From assembly GCA_020441605.1 (NCBI GenBank), contig JAGRLX010000153.1, positions 1 through 5,488 of the forward strand: 5,488 bases of DNA. Reading direction: 5' to 3'. Shown piece after piece: positions 1 through 5,488 of the stretch (positions are counted from its first letter, which is position 1; every line of letters begins with the position of its first letter). Source of the DNA: Alphaproteobacteria bacterium (GTDB taxonomy: Bacteria; Pseudomonadota; Alphaproteobacteria; Rhizobiales; Aestuariivirgaceae). Both the position numbers and the translations under genes were made by a program. Below the pieces are notes generated by a model that was not told the origin of the DNA, searched no databases, and saw nothing but the letters and a program-made list of their open reading frames with translations.

Positions 1-9
1 CACCGTCAT
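1..9 (-). CDS. possible start of a divergent gene (partial, three codons)
   Basis: A minus-strand ATG at 9-7 is followed by ACG and GTG before the window ends, so only Met-Thr-Val is visible and no product can be named. A GGGG stretch (minus strand, 21-18) lies 8 bases upstream and could serve as a ribosome binding site. A promoter candidate at 70-41 points the same way. An in-frame ATG at 45-43 would add twelve residues, but it overlaps the predicted -10 element, so the inner start is preferred. The first 40 bases look more GC-rich than bases 41-165, as expected where coding sequence begins. The alternative is that this is simply more intergenic DNA or the tail of another gene. Confidence 0.22.
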
Positions 10-40
10 GAGCAGGACCCCATCCGGGGCGGACAGAGGA

Positions 41-70
41 GACATACACAAAATAGGAATATTTGTCAAG
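41..70 (-). promoter_or_regulatory. leftward sigma-70-type promoter candidate
   Basis: On the minus strand, CTTGACA lies at 70-64. It contains a perfect TTGACA -35 hexamer and the preceding C often seen in alphaproteobacterial promoters. After a 17-base spacer comes TATGTC at 46-41, a weak -10 match of three of six. The spacing is ideal and the region is AT-rich. It would place a transcript start near position 34 and drive a gene running off the left edge. The weak -10 box limits confidence. Confidence 0.38.
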
Positions 71-94
71 GATTGTTGTCCCAGTCCCATGTAT

Positions 95-123
95 TTGCAC
101 GTTGCGGCTCATCAATCTATCCT
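95..123 (+). promoter_or_regulatory. weak promoter candidate for the pentapeptide-repeat gene
   Basis: TTGCAC at 95-100 and TATCCT at 118-123 are separated by exactly 17 bases, about 50 bases before the ATG at 173. The hexamer matches are three of six and four of six, so this is only the best of several poor candidates in the leader. The ribosome binding site is also poor: a GAG at 158-160 within TGAGAA, about 12 bases before the ATG. Low expression or an activated promoter would fit, but that is inference. Confidence 0.22.
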
Positions 124-172
124 AACGTCATATATTCCGTAGCTGATTCGTTGCACTGAGAACCAGACCACG

Positions 173-1906
173 ATGCCCAAGGGGCCGCCACCGAAGGACG
201 TTCTTGACTGGTTGGGCCTGACCCGCGACCCCGATTGGCGCGTAGCGCGGCCGCTTGGCGCAGTCTTCGGTGCCTTGCTTATCTTATCGGTTCCAGCGTT
301 GTTTCTCGCCGCCCTCGTTGCAGCGTTTGTGTCCTTGTACCACGTGATCTTGGGGAGTGCCGCGCTCGGCAGTCCTTCCAGCAACGGCCTCGGCGCGAGC
401 ACCTTGATCGTTGCCCTGCTCAGCGCTCCCTTTCTCGTCTGGCGCACGATCATCGCCCACCGCACCCTGGGGTTCCAGAAGGAGGGCCATATCACTGACC
501 GCATTTCCAAGGCCGTGGAGCAGCTGGGCGCCGAGAAGACCGTGAAACGCCAACTCGTCAACAGCCACGGCACGAAGGTCTTCAAGAAACACGATGATGG
601 ATCGATTGACGACGCCACGCCAGTTCTCGAGGAAGTGACCGTACCCAACATCGAGGTGCGTATTGGTGCCATTCTTTCTCTGGAGCGCATCGCGCAGGAT
701 TCCGTCAACTACGACAAGGGCCGCGACCATGTGCGGGTTATGGAAATCCTCTGCGCCTATATCCCCGAGAACGCGCCGGCAGCATCAGCGCAAGGCCACG
801 CGTTTGGCGAATGGCTGCGGCTTGACCAGGCCGCCACGAAGAAAGAACGCGCGGCTCACGAGGTGAAGCGAAGGGCACGATTTGGCTCTCATTACAGCGA
901 GGGTCTGGTCCACAAGTGGGCGAGGTCGCTTCCACCACCCCGCGAGGATATTGCGCTGGCGCTGAAGGTCCTCGGGCGGCGCGACGCGGCGCAGCGCCAG
1001 GTCGAAGCCCGCTGGGGAAAGGATGCCGCGCCCGATGCCACATGGGTGTTCGATGAGCCGGTCCCCAGCTTGCCCGATCAGGAGGAGCCGTTCGGAACAG
1101 CAATTCTGGATGACTACGCGGCCAGACTTGGGGACTGGAAAGACCGGATTCGAAGCTACCGTGGCTATAGGCTGGATTTGCACCACACCAACTTGCAGGG
1201 CGCCGACCTGTCTGGCCTCGTATTGTCCGGTGCGCTGCTGCACAGAGCCCGTCTGCAGGGCGCGAGCCTTATCAAGGCGCGGCTGCAAGGCGCCTTCCTC
1301 CGTAACGCACGATTGGGCGGAGCCTACCTGCGGGAAGTACAGATGGAGGGTGCCATCCTCGACCAGGCACAGCTGGAAGGTGCTTCCCTCATGCAGGCAG
1401 AGATGACGGGCGCGTCCCTCCAAGGTGCACGATTGAACGGTACCTCGCTCTTGAGCACGCGTGCGACGGGAGCCAATTTCGGAGGAACGCAGCTGGAGGT
1501 AGCCAACTTCTTGGAGGCACGATTGGAACGGGTATGGCTTGACGTCACCGGGCTGGAGGGCGCTTGCTTGCGCGGGACTAAGCTGGAGGGAGCCTATATC
1601 AGCAATGCACAAGTAGATGGCGTGGAATTCTATGGAGCCCGGCTGACGGGAGCGGCACTCCAGAACGTAAATCTGACCTCGGCAGGCATTACCCAAGATC
1701 GGATCGAGTCCTGCTTCGGCGATGCGACCGTCATAGTGCCACCCGGCCGCAGCCGCCCGGCACACTGGCCGCTCTGGGACTTGAGCCATCAGTACATCAA
1801 CGAATGGCGCAAGTGGCGCGCAGACCCGGCGAACTACGTGCCACCGCCGCCCAGTGCGACGCAGGCCGACACCACTGAGGAAGCTGGCTTCGACGACCAG
1901 AAGTAG
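173..1906 (+). CDS. membrane-anchored pentapeptide-repeat protein
   Basis: The 577-residue protein has four parts. The N-terminus carries two hydrophobic segments, about residues 28-60 and 75-95. Residues 108-200 form a linker with the pattern DRISKAVEQLGA, then VRIGAILSLERIAQDS and VMEILCAYI, which is typical of membrane-tethered pentapeptide-repeat proteins in proteobacteria and actinobacteria. A charged region spans about 215-330. From about 331 to 505 there is a beta-helix of A(D/N)LXX-type repeats in strict ten-residue register, such as LQGASLIKAR and LEGASLMQAE. The end (CFGDATVIVPPG, then RPAHWP at 528-533) resembles the closing motif seen in alphaproteobacterial relatives. No catalytic residues are evident, so a scaffold or protein-binding role at the inner membrane is inferred. 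The exact function is unknown. The ATG at 173 is chosen because an in-frame TAG at 140-142 leaves no better start. The next gene follows after 93 bases on the same strand. Confidence 0.93.
   Translation: MPKGPPPKDVLDWLGLTRDPDWRVARPLGAVFGALLILSVPALFLAALVAAFVSLYHVILGSAALGSPSSNGLGASTLIVALLSAPFLVWRTIIAHRTLGFQKEGHITDRISKAVEQLGAEKTVKRQLVNSHGTKVFKKHDDGSIDDATPVLEEVTVPNIEVRIGAILSLERIAQDSVNYDKGRDHVRVMEILCAYIPENAPAASAQGHAFGEWLRLDQAATKKERAAHEVKRRARFGSHYSEGLVHKWARSLPPPREDIALALKVLGRRDAAQRQVEARWGKDAAPDATWVFDEPVPSLPDQEEPFGTAILDDYAARLGDWKDRIRSYRGYRLDLHHTNLQGADLSGLVLSGALLHRARLQGASLIKARLQGAFLRNARLGGAYLREVQMEGAILDQAQLEGASLMQAEMTGASLQGARLNGTSLLSTRATGANFGGTQLEVANFLEARLERVWLDVTGLEGACLRGTKLEGAYISNAQVDGVEFYGARLTGAALQNVNLTSAGITQDRIESCFGDATVIVPPGRSRPAHWPLWDLSHQYINEWRKWRADPANYVPPPPSATQADTTEEAGFDDQK
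1193..1672 (+). repeat. 30-base periodic coding repeat (16 decapeptides)
   Basis: Residues 341-500 of the pentapeptide-repeat protein fall into sixteen consecutive ten-residue blocks with no insertion or deletion, i.e. 32 pentapeptides or about eight four-sided coils. Most blocks read L-x-G-A-x-L-x-x-A-R/Q. At DNA level this gives a 30-base period. The nonamer GCACGATTG recurs at 1307, 1427 and 1517, at distances of 120 and 90 bases, in the same codon register. The block at 451-460 (RVWLDVTG) departs most from the pattern. Confidence 0.85.
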
Positions 1907-1907
1907 C

Positions 1908-1944
1908 GGCAAGTTGGCGCAGGATCGGAACGCGCGCGCTTGCC
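1908..1944 (+). other. possible stem-loop after the pentapeptide-repeat gene
   Basis: GGCAAG at 1908-1913 is complementary to CTTGCC at 1939-1944. Inside it GCGC at 1917-1920 can pair with GCGC at 1934-1937, leaving a 13-base loop and a small internal bulge. It starts two bases after the stop codon. No T-run follows, so it is not a standard intrinsic terminator. It could stabilise the upstream mRNA or weaken readthrough into the next gene. Confidence 0.3.
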
Positions 1945-1987
1945 TCAATTATGATCCAATTGCCGTGACAATGCCGGAAAAAAGCTC

Positions 1988-1991
1988 GGGA
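1988..1991 (+). promoter_or_regulatory. ribosome binding site supporting the GTG start at 2000
   Basis: GGGA, in the context CTCGGGACAG, ends 8 bases before the GTG at 2000-2002. Upstream in frame, a TGA at 1952-1954 closes the reading frame with no other ATG or GTG in between. The next in-frame ATG (2105) lies at the end of the first membrane segment and would remove it. These points favour the GTG start. Confidence 0.5.
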
Positions 1992-1999
1992 CAGATCGC

Positions 2000-3898
2000 G
2001 TGCAAGCCACCAAGAAGGACCTATTCGCGCCGCGCCTTGGCGGCACCAGGGCAAAGATCGTGCTGGCGGTTCTTGCTGTCGTTTACGCCGCGGCCAGCGT
2101 GGCGATGCAAATCGAATGGACCTCGTCCATTGCCCAATATTTCCCACCGATAGAACTCGCGATGTGGACCGCGTTGGCCGTTGCCGTGGGACTGACCGCC
2201 ATACTGGCTTTTCGCCGCGGCGCCCGTGGATTGATGTGGCGACACTGGCTGTTGGCAGCAGGGACGATTGCGACACTCGCCATCATCGAGTTGGGCGATG
2301 CGATGGTGGACCGGCAAGAGACGGCCGCGTCGCTGGACATGCGGCAACTGGAGTATCTCGCCCACGCCGCGCTGGCGGTAACGGTGGCAAGTGCCTTGCT
2401 TGTGCTGTCGCGGATACAAAGGGGATCGCGATGGATGCAGATTGCCCTGGCCGCCATCGTGGCCTTTCAGGCCCTGGCGATTGTGGTCGAATATTCAGAG
2501 ACGCTTCTGCCCTTCGGATCATCGGGCGGGGCAGGCTACGTCGTGTTCACCGCCGAACTTGCTGAGCTGCTTTGCATCGAACTCTACGTGGTCGCGATTG
2601 CCATCTGGGGGCTGAAAAGCCGCGCCGACGTGCAGCGTCTCATCATGCGCGACAGGATCGCCGACCTGCCACCGGAGGCCATCGGCGCAAAGATGCGGGA
2701 GATCCACCGTCACGGCGGCTATCGCCAGCGCTTCAGCCACCCGCCGATCCGTATCGCCTATGTTCCGGTCGTCAAGCAGTTCGTTCTCCTGCTGGCCACC
2801 GCCTGGCTCACCGCCAAGGCCGGGCCGGGGGTCAAGCAAGCCACCGGGATTCCGCTGTGGCGGCAAGCGTGGGACATGATCGGCATTTGGTTTTCAGACG
2901 GCATCGATCCGCCGAGTTACTACCAGATGGAGCTGTACCGGCCCGAACGCAAATCATGGGCGCCGGAAGTTCTCACCCGGTTCGAAACCAAGAATGGCAT
3001 GCTGAGTGCGCTCAATCGCATGCGGCCTTGCCCCTATCCGCTAAGCGAGATGAGCCACAAGCAGTTCTTCTACCAGCGCTGCAGCGAGGCAGGTCTGCCG
3101 AACCCGGGCGTGCTGGCCGTGGTCGGTGACGGCCACACACGTCTGATGGCGCCGCGCACGGCCTTCGCCCGCGATCTCTTCTGCAAGCCGGAGCGCGGCA
3201 TGGGTGCGATCGGCACAATGGCATTCACCTGCCTTGCGCCAGACCACTATGCCGACGCCAGCGGCAAGCATTGCGACCTCGACGGGGTGCTGGCCGACAT
3301 CGGCCGGCAGTCGGGTGGGACGCCCATCATCGTCCAGCCATGGCTGCGCAACCATTCGGGCATCGCCGATCTGGCCAACGAGTCCCTCGTGACGTTCCGG
3401 GTTGTAACGTCCCTCGGCAATGGCCCGGCGCCTGTCGTCGTGCTGGCGATGCTGCGCGTCTTGGCCAAGCTCGAGCCCGCCTGGACCGAGGCGCTGGACG
3501 AGGAATATGCCTCCCCGATCGACCTTGGAAGCGGCCGGCTTGGCCTCTTCACCGGCGACAACATGGCGACGTCCTGCCTGCGCTATGAGAGGCACCCGCT
3601 CACCGGCGCTGAGATCGCCGGACGCATGGTGCCGATGTGGGGTGCAATCAAGGCTCTCGCAGTCCAGGCCCACGCCACATTCAGACATCGCACCGTGGTG
3701 GGCTGGGACATTGCGCTGACCGCCGATGGTCCGGTCTTGCTCGAAGGCAACGGAAATCTCGACGTGATGTTCCTCCAGCGTGTGCACGATCTACCGGCGG
3801 GACGTACGCAGTTCGGCGTGATGCTGGACCAACTCCTCGACACGTTGGTTACGACCAGGGTCAAGGCCGGGCATTCGGATCTGGACGACAGGGGATAG
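2000..3898 (+). CDS. multi-pass membrane protein with C-terminal sugar-transfer-associated ATP-grasp domain
   Basis: The 632-residue protein starts at GTG. Residues 1-205 hold about six hydrophobic helices (roughly 18-36, 51-71, 82-99, 118-137, 147-165, 181-204). A basic, partly hydrophobic linker spans 206-330; its stretch near 258-272 may be a further membrane or amphipathic helix. Residues about 330-615 resemble the sugar-transfer-associated ATP-grasp family (ATPgrasp_ST). Visible landmarks are LFCKPERGMGA with Lys396, IIVQPWLRNH at 443-452, VTFRVVT with Arg467, YERHPLTG at 529-536, and GWDIALTADGPVLLEGNGN at 568-586. In the last, Asp570, Glu582 and Asn584 are the expected metal and nucleotide ligands. 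ATP-grasp enzymes join a carboxylate to an amine or similar nucleophile through an acyl-phosphate. Relatives often lie in polysaccharide gene clusters, but the substrate is unknown and no glycosyltransferase lies nearby here. The DN-type motif usual before the HP motif is replaced by DEEYASPIDLGSGRLG. The fold assignment is firm and the reaction is not. Confidence 0.9.
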   Translation: MQATKKDLFAPRLGGTRAKIVLAVLAVVYAAASVAMQIEWTSSIAQYFPPIELAMWTALAVAVGLTAILAFRRGARGLMWRHWLLAAGTIATLAIIELGDAMVDRQETAASLDMRQLEYLAHAALAVTVASALLVLSRIQRGSRWMQIALAAIVAFQALAIVVEYSETLLPFGSSGGAGYVVFTAELAELLCIELYVVAIAIWGLKSRADVQRLIMRDRIADLPPEAIGAKMREIHRHGGYRQRFSHPPIRIAYVPVVKQFVLLLATAWLTAKAGPGVKQATGIPLWRQAWDMIGIWFSDGIDPPSYYQMELYRPERKSWAPEVLTRFETKNGMLSALNRMRPCPYPLSEMSHKQFFYQRCSEAGLPNPGVLAVVGDGHTRLMAPRTAFARDLFCKPERGMGAIGTMAFTCLAPDHYADASGKHCDLDGVLADIGRQSGGTPIIVQPWLRNHSGIADLANESLVTFRVVTSLGNGPAPVVVLAMLRVLAKLEPAWTEALDEEYASPIDLGSGRLGLFTGDNMATSCLRYERHPLTGAEIAGRMVPMWGAIKALAVQAHATFRHRTVVGWDIALTADGPVLLEGNGNLDVMFLQRVHDLPAGRTQFGVMLDQLLDTLVTTRVKAGHSDLDDRG

Positions 3899-3908
3899 AT
3901 GCCCGGAC

Positions 3909-3924
3909 GGTCGCGGTTACGACC
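3909..3924 (+). terminator. weak hairpin after the ATP-grasp gene
   Basis: GGTCG at 3909-3913 and CGACC at 3920-3924 can form a five-base stem with a six-base loop, 10 bases after the TAG stop. No T-run follows, so intrinsic termination would be inefficient. The stronger hairpin at 3962-3978 lies downstream and may also act on this strand. Confidence 0.25.
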
Positions 3925-3959
3925 CTCGATAAGACATGCGCAGGATCCGCACCGATCGC

Positions 3960-3978
3960 AAAAACCCGAGGTGGGTTT
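3960..3978 (-). terminator. intrinsic terminator of the sarcosine oxidase operon
   Basis: Read on the minus strand, AAACCC, a five-base loop ACCTC and GGGTTT form a perfect six-base stem (3978-3962). The 3' arm runs into a T-run (GGGTTTTT, T residues at 3964-3960). It begins 25 bases after the soxG stop codon. Immediately before it on this strand is a perfect 7-base inverted repeat around one central base (3993-3979), which may extend the folded region. On the plus strand the same stem is followed by only a short T stretch, so it may stop transcription from the left less well. Confidence 0.55.
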
Positions 3979-4002
3979 CCGCTGGTCCAGCGGCAGGCCC
4001 CG

Positions 4003-4593
4003 CTAAATCACCTGATAGCCGAATTCCTCGGCCTGCTCGGTGATCCATTCCCAGAAGCTCTCGGCGAAACCGCGGAACACCGAGAGATCATAGGCATCGT
4101 CATCCACTCGTGTGAGGTGGACGCCGACATGGGCCATCTGGGTGAGCGCCGACTTGCCCACCGGAAACTCATCCGGGTGCAGATCGACCGGCGTGCCCTT
4201 GGCCAGCACATGGCGCGCCCTGGGGCCCGCCACGCGGATGACCACGCGGCCATGGCTCTGCTCGCTGAGCGAGGCGCTGGCGCCAAGCGCGGCCTGTAGC
4301 TCGCGATGGAGCGCGCCCTCGCCCCGGCCTTCGGCCAGAACGAAATACTGGTCCGGCCCGGCCCATTGCACCGCCACACCCTTGAGGCCCGCCAGCCCAT
4401 CGGCCACTGCCCTGGACTTTCCCTTCCGCGCGATGACCGTGAGGATGGACAAGGGATGGCGCACCCGGAAGAGAACGCCGGGGGCACCCCTGTCGGCACC
4501 GAACCGGCCCTGGATCGCCACATCGGCGAGCGGCGACACGCGCGGGAAGAAGATCTCGGGCGCCGCCTTGGCTTTGACGGGAGTCTTAGGCAT
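4003..4593 (-). CDS. soxG: sarcosine oxidase gamma subunit
   Basis: This 196-residue protein is the gamma subunit of heterotetrameric sarcosine oxidase, which converts sarcosine, oxygen and tetrahydrofolate to glycine, 5,10-methylene-tetrahydrofolate and hydrogen peroxide in the cytoplasm. Family hallmarks are SPLADV at 20-25, QSHGRVVIRVAGP at 112-124, AKGTPVDLHP at 131-140, ALTQMAHVGVHL at 149-160, and the closing VFRGFAESFWEWI at 172-184. The length is normal for the family. The ATG at 4593-4591 is chosen: it overlaps the last eight bases of soxA, which suggests translational coupling, and has GGGAG and AAGAGA stretches just upstream. An upstream in-frame ATG at 4668 would add 25 residues unlike the family, entirely inside soxA. 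As I recall the family, the Thr at 134 stands where many relatives have Cys (KGCP). The gamma subunit is structurally related to aminomethyltransferase folds and has no known catalytic centre of its own. Confidence 0.93.
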   Translation of the reverse strand: MPKTPVKAKAAPEIFFPRVSPLADVAIQGRFGADRGAPGVLFRVRHPLSILTVIARKGKSRAVADGLAGLKGVAVQWAGPDQYFVLAEGRGEGALHRELQAALGASASLSEQSHGRVVIRVAGPRARHVLAKGTPVDLHPDEFPVGKSALTQMAHVGVHLTRVDDDAYDLSVFRGFAESFWEWITEQAEEFGYQVI

Positions 4594-5488
4594 GGAGTCT
4601 CTTGTTCTCCCTGTCGAAATGGATCGGATCACAGATCTCGCCCAGCGTCTCGGTGCCGCGCAGGCCATCCCAGATGCGGATCACGTCACCATGGCGGGCG
4701 CGGCCATTGGCGAGAAGTGCGAGGCCCAGCCACATGTTGAGCATGGGAGACCAGGCCACCGAGGTGACATAGCCCTGGTCATCGGCCATCGACGGCTTGT
4801 CGCCCTGGTTGAGCAGATGCGAGCCCGCCCGGATGCGATCATTGACATCGACCGGCCGGATGCCGACGACGCATTGCCGGTTCGAATCGACGAGGCCCTC
4901 GCGGCCTGCCAGCATGCGGCCGATATAATCCTTCTTCTGCGACATCATCTTGCCGAGTCCGAGGTCCGTCGCCGTGGTGGTGCCGTTGAGCTCGCCGCCC
5001 GCCACATGGCCCTTCTCGATGCGCATGATCGACAGCGCCTCCACCCCGTAGGGCGTGATGTCGAATTCCGCCCCCGCCTGCATGACGGCGCGGGCCACCA
5101 TGTTGCCGTAGTCGGCCGGCACCGCCAGTTCGTAGGCGTGCTCGCCCGAGAAGGAGAGGCGGAACAGCCGGGCCGGAACCCCGCCCATGACCGTGATTTC
5201 CTTGGCCGCCATGTAGGGCACCGTCTCGTCGGTCATCGTGAGACCGTCGACGAGCTTCTGCAGCGTGGGCCGCGACTTGGGGCCGGCCACCGCCATCTGC
5301 GCCCATTGCTCGGTGACCGACACATAGGTGACATCGAGATCGGGCCACAGCGCCTGGTGGGCGAATTCCATCTGGCTCATCACCTTGGCGGCATTGGCCG
5401 TGGTGGTGGTCATGACGTAATGGTCTTCCGCCAGGCGCGAGGTGGTGCCGTCGTCATAGACGATGCCGTCCTCGCGCAGCATCAGCCC
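4586..5488 (-). CDS. soxA: sarcosine oxidase alpha subunit, C-terminal part (5' end outside window)
   Basis: The reading frame is open to the window edge, giving 300 C-terminal residues of a protein usually near 1000. The methionine at 5482 is internal: the frame reads Gly-Leu before it and GLMLREDGIVYDDGT matches the interior of the family. This part is the aminomethyltransferase-like (GcvT-type) folate domain that transfers the methylene from the imine intermediate to tetrahydrofolate. Counting from the first complete codon, FSGEHAYEL is at 113-121, YGVEALSIMRIEKGH at 147-161, TTTATDLGLGKMMSQKKDYIG at 170-190, and the C-terminal barrel from about 236 (GYVTSVAWSP, then GEICDPIHFD). The N-terminal part expected to bind NAD, with its ferredoxin-like segment, lies to the right. 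soxB and soxD would be expected upstream, in the order soxBDAG. It ends in TAA at 4588-4586, inside soxG. Confidence 0.95.
   Translation of the reverse strand, partial: GLMLREDGIVYDDGTTSRLAEDHYVMTTTTANAAKVMSQMEFAHQALWPDLDVTYVSVTEQWAQMAVAGPKSRPTLQKLVDGLTMTDETVPYMAAKEITVMGGVPARLFRLSFSGEHAYELAVPADYGNMVARAVMQAGAEFDITPYGVEALSIMRIEKGHVAGGELNGTTTATDLGLGKMMSQKKDYIGRMLAGREGLVDSNRQCVVGIRPVDVNDRIRAGSHLLNQGDKPSMADDQGYVTSVAWSPMLNMWLGLALLANGRARHGDVIRIWDGLRGTETLGEICDPIHFDRENKRLHA

Noticed and set aside
1..159. Plus-strand frame open from the left edge to TGA at 157-159, as the tail of an upstream gene
   Set aside because: Its translation shows no family resemblance, the DNA is AT-richer than the genes, and the region carries promoter-like elements, so it is better read as intergenic.
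785..1948. 387-residue open frame on the minus strand opposite the pentapeptide-repeat gene
   Set aside because: It is long only because the 30-base periodic, GC-rich repeat keeps stops out of the opposite frame. Its product is a low-complexity mirror of the repeat with no recognisable domain, and the plus-strand protein is clearly real.
3041..3787. 248-residue open frame on the minus strand opposite the ATP-grasp domain
   Set aside because: It is a shadow of a strongly supported coding frame. Its product has no family features, and no ribosome binding site was recognised.
3637..4299. 220-residue plus-strand frame spanning the end of the ATP-grasp gene and part of soxG
   Set aside because: It crosses the convergent gap and its terminator, and overlaps two well-supported genes. 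Its composition is that of out-of-frame GC-rich DNA.
4594..4668. 25-residue N-terminal extension of soxG
   Set aside because: The added residues are arginine-rich, lie entirely within the soxA frame and do not resemble the family. The ATG at 4593 overlapping the soxA stop is the natural start.
5480..5482. ATG at 5482 as the true start of soxA
   Set aside because: The frame continues to the window edge and the preceding Gly-Leu fits the family interior. The visible part is only the C-terminal third of the usual protein.

Overview
The window looks like chromosomal DNA from a GC-rich alphaproteobacterium, probably Hyphomicrobiales or Rhodobacterales. That rests on the style of the sarcosine oxidase genes, the membrane-anchored pentapeptide-repeat family and the overall base composition; I cannot name a genus.

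Layout. Positions 1-172 are mostly an AT-richer intergenic stretch with a good leftward promoter candidate (CTTGACA at 70-64) and a weaker rightward one. A gene on the minus strand may begin at position 9 and leave the window at once. Next come two plus-strand genes. One (173-1906) encodes a two-helix membrane protein with a conserved linker domain and a regular pentapeptide-repeat beta-helix. The other (2000-3898) encodes about six membrane helices fused to a C-terminal ATP-grasp domain of the sugar-transfer-associated type. A 104-base convergent gap (3899-4002) holds a compact intrinsic terminator for the opposite strand. The right third is the end of a heterotetrameric sarcosine oxidase operon on the minus strand: soxA (C-terminal 300 residues only; the gene continues past 5488) followed by soxG, with an 8-base overlap.

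How the genes relate. soxA and soxG encode the alpha and gamma subunits of one enzyme, which oxidatively demethylates sarcosine to glycine and passes the one-carbon unit to tetrahydrofolate. soxB and soxD are expected to the right of the window. The two plus-strand genes are same-strand neighbours 93 bases apart. Both encode inner-membrane proteins with large, probably cytoplasmic domains, but nothing in the sequence proves that they act together. A putative hairpin and a TATGAT element in the gap leave open whether they share a transcript. The pair is the least understood content here, and the ATP-grasp fusion is the best candidate for undescribed biochemistry. No RNA gene, mobile element, CRISPR array or integration site was seen.
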